A stretch of 64,000 nucleotides of DNA from NCBI RefSeq assembly GCF_027943255.1, contig NC_072892.1, positions 29,101,792-29,165,791 of the forward strand. Direction: 5' to 3'. The stretch's first letter is position 1. The number at the start of each line of letters is the position of its first letter. The position numbers were made by a program, and so were the translations under genes. Shown one piece after another: positions 45,077 through 55,000 of this stretch. The notes under the pieces are model-generated. The model made no database searches, had not been told where the DNA came from, and worked only from the letters and a program-made list of their open reading frames with translations. The DNA comes from Anastrepha obliqua. Taxonomy: Eukaryota > Arthropoda > Insecta > Diptera > Tephritidae.

Positions 45077-45944
45077 TGAACGAGACGTTATCAATAAAAC
45101 GGTCCGCGGATGACATATGGCAAAAATAATTTTTTTGTTTTTTGGTAGGACTGTTATAAGCTTACATGGCAAATTTCAGCGTGATATGTCACATAGTTTG
45201 TTTTCTGTGCTACTGTAAACAAGTCAAGCTCGAGTGTGTTCTTCGAATTCTCTTTTATGACTTCAATTGTCTCAAAATGTTTTCCACGGAGCGGCAACTT
45301 GAGCTTGGGAAACAGGAAAAAGTCACATGGAGCCATATCAGGCGAATACGGTGCTTGCGGAACGATATTAACATTATTTTTGTTCAAATAATCGCGAACA
45401 AGACGTGATGTATGAGTTGGTGCATTATCGTGATGCAAGAACCATGACTTGTTGTCCCACAATTCCTTCCTTTTAAGACGAATGTTCTCGTGCAAACGCT
45501 TTAAAACGTCTAAATAATAGTCAGCGTTAACCGATTTTGCGATTTGTGCGATTTTCAAGCACAATTTCCTTTGCTTTTCCGATGTTTTCGTCGTTTACTG
45601 ATGTTGCTGGACGACGTTCATGAGGCAAGTTTTCAACCGATGTACGGCCCTCTTTGAACGATTTGTACCACTGGAAAATACGTGCACGCGATAGAGCAGA
45701 GTCCCCATAGGTTGTCTGTAACATTTTTAAGGCGTCTGAAGCCAAACAAATTCTTTGAATTTCCATCGTTAAATTCGAAGAACACACTCGAGCTTGACTT
45801 GTTTACAGTAGCACAGAAAACAAACTATGTGACATATCACGCTGAAATTTGCCATGTAAGCTTATAAAAGTCCTACCAAAAACCAAAAAATTTATTTTTG
45901 CCATATGTCATCCGCGGACCGTTTTATTGATAACGTCTCGTTCA
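45077..45944 (-). mobile_element. mariner-family derivative with about 177 bp terminal inverted repeats
   Basis: The ends TGAACGAGACGTTATC are flanked by TA (45075-45076, 45945-45946). The arms of about 177 bp are almost identical. Minus-strand coding includes a helix-turn-helix start (ALKMLQTTYGDSALSRARIF) and, after an internal deletion, WFLHHDNAPTHTSRLVRDYL and YSPDMAPCDFFLFPKLK with the second and third acidic positions. The first catalytic Asp region is deleted, so it depends on a complete relative. The last about 29 codons lie inside the inverted repeat. Confidence 0.85.
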
Positions 45945-46591
45945 TATAATATTTGAGCAGAAGTAAAATCAAAAATCTGCTTTTTTATTGCCTCTAAGGC
46001 GGAACAAAGTTCGTCGGGTCAGCTAGTAACTAAATAAAAGAAGCTTTGAAAAATCAACGAGATTTTTGAGCGACTTGAAACTTAAACTTTATTATACTAA
46101 AATTGAATGAGCTATAAAACTTCATTTTTGTGAATTTTGTATTATACAAAGTTTGGAATTTTGATTTATGCAATGAACCATATTTTTATAAAAATTAACG
46201 GAAAAATTTACGTTGAAAAATCGTATTTGACACTAGACATAAAGGTCAACATACGCATAAAGGTCAAAATAAAAATTCCCATAACACAAAATCATTTTTT
46301 ATTTTTATTTTTTTATTTTCATTATTATAATTTATTAATTATGTGTTAGTTAGTCATCTTAATGGCCAAAATTGGAAAAGACTAAATTGCTTTATAGACT
46401 CAGCCTTACGCTATAGAGAATTTCTTATTGCAGAGTTTAATTTTTGATTAATTTTTGAGCCGTGACAGACAACATTGTTATTGCCATAAATTTAATATAT
46501 TATTTCTTTCTTTATGTATTTATATATTTAAATGAATTATTGTGTAAGTTATTGAACTGTAGGATGCAATATTTATAAATAAACTAGCAAA

Positions 46592-47195
46592 CCCGGCCCC
46601 CTTCGCTGGGCAAAGACACGGTGGATCCACGTTTTGGCATATATTTCGAGACCCTAGTCATCCATAAGTATGAAAATTACCCTGTATTAAAGCACTTATC
46701 AACAGCTTTCATTTGATACCCATATTGTACATACACAACCAAAGGTTACCCGGGTCCACGTTTTGACTTATATCTCGAGACCCCAGTCACGGAGCGGCAT
46801 GATAAATACTCTGAACTAAAGCATTCACTAATAGCTTCAATTTGATACCCATAAATTTGATATCCATATTGTACAAACACATTCTAGGGCCCACGTTTTG
46901 GTCTCTATCTCGAGACCCTAGTCACGGAGCGGCATGAAAAATACTCTGAACTAAAGCATTCACCAACAGCTTCCATTTGATACCCATATTGTACATACAC
47001 ATTCGAAGGTTACCCGGGTCCACGTTTTGACCTATATCTCGAGCTCTATCCACCAATAGGTATCCAAACTATACGTAAACCATCTTCAATACCTACTTAA
47101 CAATGTGTGTAAGTTTGGTTTAATTCGGTGCAAAGACACGGCCGGTTAGCGAACACACACAAAAAGTTGACTTTATTTTATATATAAGATAAAGA
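46592..47195. repeat. interspersed element with about 130 bp tandem repeats
   Basis: Opens near CTAGCAAACCCGGCCCCCTT and closes near GCAAAGACACGGCCGGTTAG; GCAAAGACACGG occurs at both ends. In between, TCGAGACCC recurs at about 46647, 46774, 46911 and (variant) 47040, with TTTGATACCCATATTGTACA repeated. No coding region. Confidence 0.75.
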
Positions 47196-49083
47196 ATTAC
47201 TACTATACATATGTGATTTATTAACAAAATGAAATCAATTAGCTTGCTAAAACTGACTAATGAGCATTAGCTGCCAGGACTATCAGTTCAAGACAAGTGA
47301 AAGTAAAGTTATTCAAAAACAAAACTAGATGATTAATTTTGCCGCATCTTGTTTATTTGCTATCATCTACAGGTAATTAATCATTTAAATGAACTCTCTC
47401 ACTTTCACGCTTACACAAACATACATATGCATTACTTACTGTCATTTACCTAATATGCATGTGTGTTGTATATGAAAAACGCAAGCTGGGGTAAAAATTT
47501 AAGTTGAATGATTGTTTATGAATAGTGAGAAAAACAAAAAAAAAACTGAAATGTGCTTATGCAAAGCTTTTACTATAAAAAGCTCTCATAAGTACCAATA
47601 GTTCACTCGCTTAAGAACTACCAACGGAATAGTCGATTATTCTCTCAACAGGTTGTGTGCGCGCAAGAACAGCGAAGTTGCGAAGGATGGATGAGCTTGT
47701 TCGGCATTGAAGTTATGGGAGAAATGAAGAGTCGAACTCACAAAAGGTGCGGAACGCAACTGAGCAAAAAGCAACAACAGGACGTATAAGGGTGTAGGTG
47801 GATATGGGAATAGGAGCAACAAATGCGATACAGCCTTTGCCAAGAGCAGAAATTAGGAAAACCATAATTTGCCGAATACGCGAAACTCAGTAGACTACGA
47901 AATTTTGACAGCGCAGATACGCTCTAAATTTTCCTTAAATTATTACAAAGTTAAAAGTTAAATGCTTAACAAAGTGTTACAATATAACAATTTGCATATG
48001 CTCAAATTAGCTCGGTGTTGATGAAAGTGTTTGTAACATACACAAAAAATACATATGAACGTGTATGTATAAGCAATAGGCTGTGGGTTTCAACCGCAAC
48101 GTCGAAGTACTCTGCTAGACGATTTCAAAGTAAAGAATATATGAAAGTGATAAATAAGACAACTCAGTAGTGGAGTTTTTTTTGTAAGATAAAGATTATA
48201 TTGAAATGGTTTGCAAAAATCAAGTGAAACGCCAACGCACCTACAGACTACCAGGCATACGTGAAAATAAACACATGTATGTATGTATGTGCATATACAT
48301 ATAAGGTGAAGTAAAAAGTTCTTACCTTGTTTTTGCTTTATTTCGACGCTGAAATTAGCATAGTTGCACTCATAATTATGCTTATGCAAATAGTTCAAAA
48401 AAGTTTTCTAACTCATCTTCAAGTCAAAATCCTGGGCAATAAACTAAGCTCTAACTAATATGCCGACCTGGGTCGACGATTTCTATTATTTCATCAACAT
48501 TTACGACGATTAATTAACAAGAACGGCATCGTTTCAATCAATTGTTACATTCGATAATGTCTTTGGTGCATAAACAACACAAATTTTTTCTGCCGCTTGC
48601 TTTGACTTTTTCTCTTGGCGGTATTGGCATTGATGAATGTATCGAGTTTTCTCTTCTTTACCTTTATTTGGGAACGCTATACTATTGTAACTGGCTTCAC
48701 TAAATACAAAAATATCAGAGACTTTTTAGAAGCCTAACATCGCCTCTAAATCGGAGGTATATGAGCCATTTAGCGCAAAACATTCAGAACTATTTACTTC
48801 ACCTAATATTTCGAAGTACGAGCTATTAACTACGTGTGTATGTGGTAGCACATATTTGGAAAGAGGCAGAGGTTGCTCATCTCGTTTCTGCCAAAAACTG
48901 ATTTTGCTAAGATGTGAAGAAAAAATAAAGTGAACAGCGAATATAGAATGGAGCGCAATGACGCAAATCGTGTACAGATTCACATGCACATACACATATG
49001 TGGATAAATTAGTTCGTGAATAGTATAATTAATATTAAATCAAATTAAATCTCGTCACAAAATTACGTGGGTATGTGTTTAAA
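47196..49083. other. 5' region of TkR86C
   Basis: No coding gene was recognised. It probably contains the promoter and 5' UTR of TkR86C. The frame at 47637-47843 on the minus strand has no support. Confidence 0.4.
47574..47608 (+). promoter_or_regulatory. candidate core promoter (TATA plus initiator)
   Basis: TATAAAAAG at 47574-47582, with a TTCACTC initiator-like sequence whose A (47605) lies 31 bases downstream. This is the classical spacing. The site is 1.5 kb upstream of the TkR86C start codon on the same strand. Either a long 5' UTR or an upstream intron would be needed. Confidence 0.35.
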
Positions 49084-52000
49084 ATGCCGGAAATTGTGGA
49101 TACTGAGTTGTTGGTGAATTGCACAATACTCGCCGCTAGGCGTTTTGAGCTGAACACTATCGTTAATTCGTCTACACTGAATGACCTGAATCGTACGGAA
49201 GTCATCAGTCTACTGTCTGGAATTATTGAGAATAAAGACAATTTGGACAATATTAACGAAGCAAAGTGAGTTCAATAAATAATTGTAAGCTTTTCGCGTA
49301 TACAAGGTGGCGCAAAATTAATCGCCCTATCGGAAGATTTAAAATTTTTTCATAAAGGCGTCGTATGTGCATATATATACATATATATAATTGGCGCGTA
49401 CACTTTTTTTGGGTGTTTGGCCGAGCTCCTCCTCCTATTTGTGGCGGAGGTTTGCCATTGTCTGCCGAGGGGCGACCGTTATTAGAAAAAACTTTTTTGT
49501 CATTTTGGTCTTTCACCGGAATTGGAACCTACGTTCTCTCTGAATTTCGAATGGTAGTGACGCACCAACCCATTATCGACGGCGGCCGCCAATGTATGTA
49601 TGTACGTATGTACGTCATATTTGACTCTTGTGTACTAGACAGCTGCAGTATATAAACAGACAAGCAATGGAGCGCGTAAAGATCAAAATAAAGAAAAAAA
49701 GTTAAAAAAAAAATAAAAATAAAAGAACACTCAAAATGATTTTTTTTTATTCAGTAAAAATAAAGTTTGCTATTCAAAAATTATTAATGATGATGATTTA
49801 TTTTGCGCCACCTTGTATGCGTATCATTCACATTCAATTGAGAAATATTTATTTATATAATGAAAGTCTTAACTACATCTTATTAATTTTTCTTGATAAG
49901 TATCCTGCCTATTGTATTTTAGCTTAGAAAAAAGACCTCACAAAACTTAGTGAGACAAGTTGAGGTTAAGGGGGAGCACCACAGTGATTTTTCAAAAAGT
50001 TTTTCTGCATTTTCTTGAAGTAGATATATTCAAAAATACGTAAAAAAAATTTTAACTTAAAATCTTGAAAATTGACGAAGTTATACCAAATACAATAAGT
50101 GAGTTACAACGGCCAATGAAAAATTTAAACGCGCTTTTCTCAAAACGACTTTTCTGAACACGGTGGCCTCGATATCTCGATGACTTATGAACCGATTTTA
50201 ATTTTTGTACAAGTCTTGGCTACAAATTCCGAAAAATTAATATTTTTTCAAGCCTTTCGAAAACAAAAAAAGGGTAAAAACACAAACTAAATTTTCAAAC
50301 CTGCACCATTTTCTCATAAAAAAAAAACCGTCACGTACGACGATAGCCATTGATGTATAGATTAAGATTTTTTTGGGGTTTTTCTTTCAGATGATTTTTC
50401 ACCGCTGTATCGTGGGCACTAGGGTGCATCAGTTTTTTATGGCGTCATTGCATTAAATTAATAACAATTGTAATTTTTCATATTTTTTAACAAAAATTTG
50501 TGTCAGTATAGTTGAATATATGTTAAATAAATTATAATTTGTCCGATCCTCAAATAATCATCCCTACATATAAAAAAAAATTCATGAAAATCACTTAATT
50601 TCCACACGTTCACGGTGGTGTACCCCCTTAAGACTTGGAGTCGAAAAATAAATCCGAAAAAATGCTATTCATGGAGTTGTGGTGGTCATTGGAACTACTT
50701 TCATTTCTACCTCTACCTGCTTATTTGGATTTTATTCCTTTTTCAATATGATTTTATTTATTGTAGCAAGTAAGAAAATTAGTAGGTAGATAGGTTAGAT
50801 GGCAAGCGTACCTCGTGTACACTACAAGTAGCACTAGAGTGCCGTTTTTCAAAATGTAAAGGAAGAAAAACCATATACAGTCATCCACTGCTGTTGACTT
50901 AGTGACAGAAAGAAACGGAATCTCGGCTGAAGAACTGCCTAAGACTATCCCCAAAAGGCACACCAAGGAACTTCCAGCGTCTATCCGTTGTAAAGAAAGT
51001 GCTCAACAGTCTCTTTCTCTTCAGGATGGGGGTTGTACGGAAGTCCACTTAGAAGAAACTTAGTTGCCATCTAAATTTTGTTATTTATTTTTACTCAACC
51101 TGTAGCCACAGCTGCTTTATAATTATATTTCATATAAAGGGTCTTTTAAAAGACACGCCCAGAAGTTGTTTTAAAATAAAACCTGTAAAAATTTTTATTT
51201 TTTCAGGTTTCACTACATTTATTCAAAATACGGCTATTAACAATTATATTATATAATATATAAAAAATTATATCTTTGAAATGTCCTTCACGATGACGTC
51301 TTCAGATAAAATCCGCCAAATGGTCGATTATTTAATGCCTAATTGTTGAGAACGTCGAGATATCCATGTTCAAGGTTGTTCAGCAATATTTTGCGCTACA
51401 GCAGCTGCATTCTTAACAGAACGTCCAGTTCTTAGTCTACCAGTCCTCTTACTATCTTCGCCAGAACTAGTTTCTTCAAATTTGACGATTATTTCCACAA
51501 AAAAAAATCACGAATTTTGCGATATGTTGTTCTTAAAGATCAACCATTTTCATAATAAGTTTCAGTAATTTTAACGAGTTGTTCTTTCGTGTAAAAATGT
51601 GCATCTGTCTACTTGACAAATGTCAAATATGACATTCTAGTGACTAATCATAGGAGCATTTAGAAAATTTAGAATTTATACTATAAGTACAGCCGCTTGA
51701 AGTTGCAGTATTGCAGTGCGTTTTTCTATTCCAATGTTACTCATACGCCCTGTATACCCAAAAATGAAGATGAATGCGCAGAAATACATCAACGTCTTTA
51801 AAGTCGAGCTAACTTTGCCAAATTCTTATAGGTATTTTTTTTTTCTACGCCAGTTTTTTGACCTGTTTTCCGTTAGAAAAATGTGTTAAATTTTTATCTC
51901 TGACGCGTTCGTATGCACTCTACTTCAATTCCCTAATCACTTTTTCTCTGATGAACTTTTTTTATGGCAAAGTTTGGGAACTAATTAATAGTCTATGAAC

Positions 52001-55000
52001 TAAAACTAGTTAAGGCACTACATACAGAGAGACATGCACACGTGCACCAATTTCAATCCATAATGATACTAATTTCGATTGTAACCGTTGTGCTTTTGGA
52101 ACCAATTAATTTCTAAAAGAGTCTGGGAAGCCACTTGTATATTTCATGAGCGCAATTTTTTAGATGATTGTTCTTGAAAATTGACTTGGTATACAAAAGG
52201 CATAAAAACACTAAGCAATTTACATAATTCGTTCTATAAGATCTTTTAGTGTTATTTTGTGTTGATCACAAAATCAAATATTTTAATGTTGTGGAGGGGT
52301 TTAATTGTCTTAATGATTTTCTTTATCAAAACTATCTTTAAAGTTGAGAATAATATTAAATCTAATCCAAAATCGAATATTATTGAGTCGGAGCGAACTT
52401 TTTTTTCCAATATCGAAGACAATGCCATTCTTTAGCAAGTATTCGCATTTGTCCCTTGAAACTGCAGAATTTTTTAAAACCAATACTGGAATAATAATTA
52501 AATTTTAAAAAAAGGTTTTTTTAGGTTTTAGACTAGTAGTTATAATTTTCATTTTCATGATATCATTTTAGATATTCAGAACCTCGAGAATTCCCAGCAA
52601 AGCGATGTGTCCATATTATCGAAATTTTCTTTCCTAAAAAATGTTGTGTCTCGGCAATCGCTGAACCCATATTATTATTACTTTATATTTTATCTTTAAA
52701 TTTGGAAACGTCAATAATATGGAAACATCAACTCTATTCTCAGAACTGAAAACAAAATAATATAATATTTCTAATTACCGCTCCATATCTAAGCTGTCAC
52801 ATATGTATGTATATTGAAGCCATTATAAAAAGCAGTAAAATCTGACAATGTTTTTTTTTGCTGGTGATAATGTTGCACTTATTCTGCTCTGCGCCAGTGT
52901 TCTCAATTTTTCGTGTTCTTTTCTCAGCATATTCATAGGGTTGCATGTTCTTTCCTCAAACTATTGCACTATAAGCAGGCAGTATTTCAACATATTCTAA
53001 TCTTTACGACAAGTGAGGGTCTACCTGCTGATTTTTGTGTATCTGTGAACACAATTGTTACAAAAAGATTGTAAAATTTTTTTATATATTCAGTATATAA
53101 TTTGTGGAAAGGTTGAAGTTTTCTTCTATTTTCATACGAAAAAAGCAAGATTTTCGCATTGACTATAACAATATTTTGAGTGGCTTCTCTCTCGATTGCA
53201 TGCGAATACTTTGACATCAGGCTCATTTGGGTTCCCGGTCGCAGCAGCATAGAGAGAAACTGCTGGGCTGATGAGCTTGCTAGACAGGGAATTTTGGTGA
53301 CGGTTTCGTCGCGAAATGAAAGAGTTGGGGTTCCCTTAAGAACCTGTTGTCTGCTCCTGTCAACTCAGCGAGCGCTGGGCTAATGCGCAAACGTGCAAGG
53401 TCGCGAGATCCTTCTGGCCACGGGTAGATCGGGGACGCTCGAGGGAACTCCTAAGGCTAACAAAGCCTCAGCACTTGAAATTGGTGGGTATCCTTACCGG
53501 ACATTGTCCGTTAGGTGTTCATGCGGTGAGACTTGGTATTGCCTCAAGTCCGTTTTGCAGAAGCTGTCTTAAGCACGAGGTGGAATTATCTCAACACCTT
53601 CTTCTCAGCTGCCCTGCTCTCGTCTGGCAAAGATTTAGACATCTGGTCTCTTATTTTTTTGCTTCGCCTGCGGATATAGCGGGTTTAAATATCATAAATT
53701 TGGTGAAGTTCATCAGTAGCTTGTTGCGGCTAACTACGAACGCAAATCAGCCACCATCGGCGTCGTCGTAAAATGCATGGTCATCATATCTCTAATCCCA
53801 AAGCTCCTTCTTCCTTGCCTTCTCCTTTCCTATGTATGGCATCACAGCGGACGGATTTTCAATATTGGTCCAAGTGTGCCCTAAGCTAGGGCAGCCGTTT
53901 AATCTAACCATAACAATATTTGCGTGATGTGGTTTTTTATTATGGGATAACATTTTTTCGAGATAAGAAACCATTTCAGTTATATTTTGCTGTATATATG
54001 TTGGTTCTACCTCGAATATATAATATTTGGAATACGGAATATTCTCAGGTTATCAACTAAGGCTATCGGAAACAAGATAATTTTCTTCAAGTACACGGAA
54101 CTAAAAACTAAATTAAAAAATATCTATTAATGATAAAAGTTTATTTCAATAACTTTTACAAAATAGATAGTTGCCGTGTTTATCGTTTTTTTATTATTAT
54201 TTCCTCTAAATATTGCGTTACGTCGGATATGCTCTTGTAATCTTCCACCCGTTGAAAAAGTGATGCCTGTCCTTTAGGCAAAGATGTTAAATAATGATTA
54301 GATAATGCTAATGATTGCTAATAACCTTCTTTTGTGAAATTCTCTAATTCATCAAACAATTAGAATTAGTTCAACTAATTCCTATTAGATAATTGAAATT
54401 TTTATTCCAATAGTAAAACTAATTGCAATTAGTTGCCATTAGCAAAAAAAAATTGGTTTACCTTTACAATTAGAAATCTAATTGACTTCTGCTAATGCAA
54501 TTAGATATTCAATTAGCTCGAATTAGAATCAATTATTTTGATATTTTGAAAAACAAAAAAAACTGAAATATTCATAATATGAATTTCACATATATATATA
54601 TATATAGGGTGATCAATCATGAGGTGCTTTTTTCAATAGTTAAAAAAAAAAACAAAAATGTAAATTATGTTCAAAACCTTTATTTATCATTTGAAAGGAC
54701 ATTCTTTGACATTTACTTTTTGAATATGACTTCATTCAAATGTTGGCCGCAACTACACTTAAGGTGGTCCATTCTGAAGGTCCAATTTTCAATCACTCGT
54801 TCGAGCATTTCGACTGGTATGTCGTGAATAACACGCGTAATGTTGGCTTCCAGAGCTTCAATCGTAGCTGGTTTATCAGCATAGACCTTGAAACCAACCA
54901 GCATAGACCTTGAAACCATCTTGTTGAAACCAAATGTCGTAGAGATCATTAGATTCAATTTCAGGTAGCAAAAAGTCCGATATCATGGTACGGTAGCGAG

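Larger units (their letters stand above)
43161..46026 (+). mobile_element. internally deleted Helitron
   Basis: It begins TCTATATACATATATAAAAG and ends near GGGTCAGCTAG with a hairpin-rich 3' part. These are Helitron features: 5' TC, 3' CTAG, insertion between A and T, no target duplication. The body carries the start of the Rep/helicase ORF fused to the PIF1-like helicase end. A mariner derivative (45077-45944) is nested between the helicase stop and the 3' end. Confidence 0.75.

Noticed and set aside
54160..54270. Minus-strand peptide KGQASLFQRVEDYKSISD left of the hAT as an exon
   Set aside because: No splice context and no family was recognised; too short to support.
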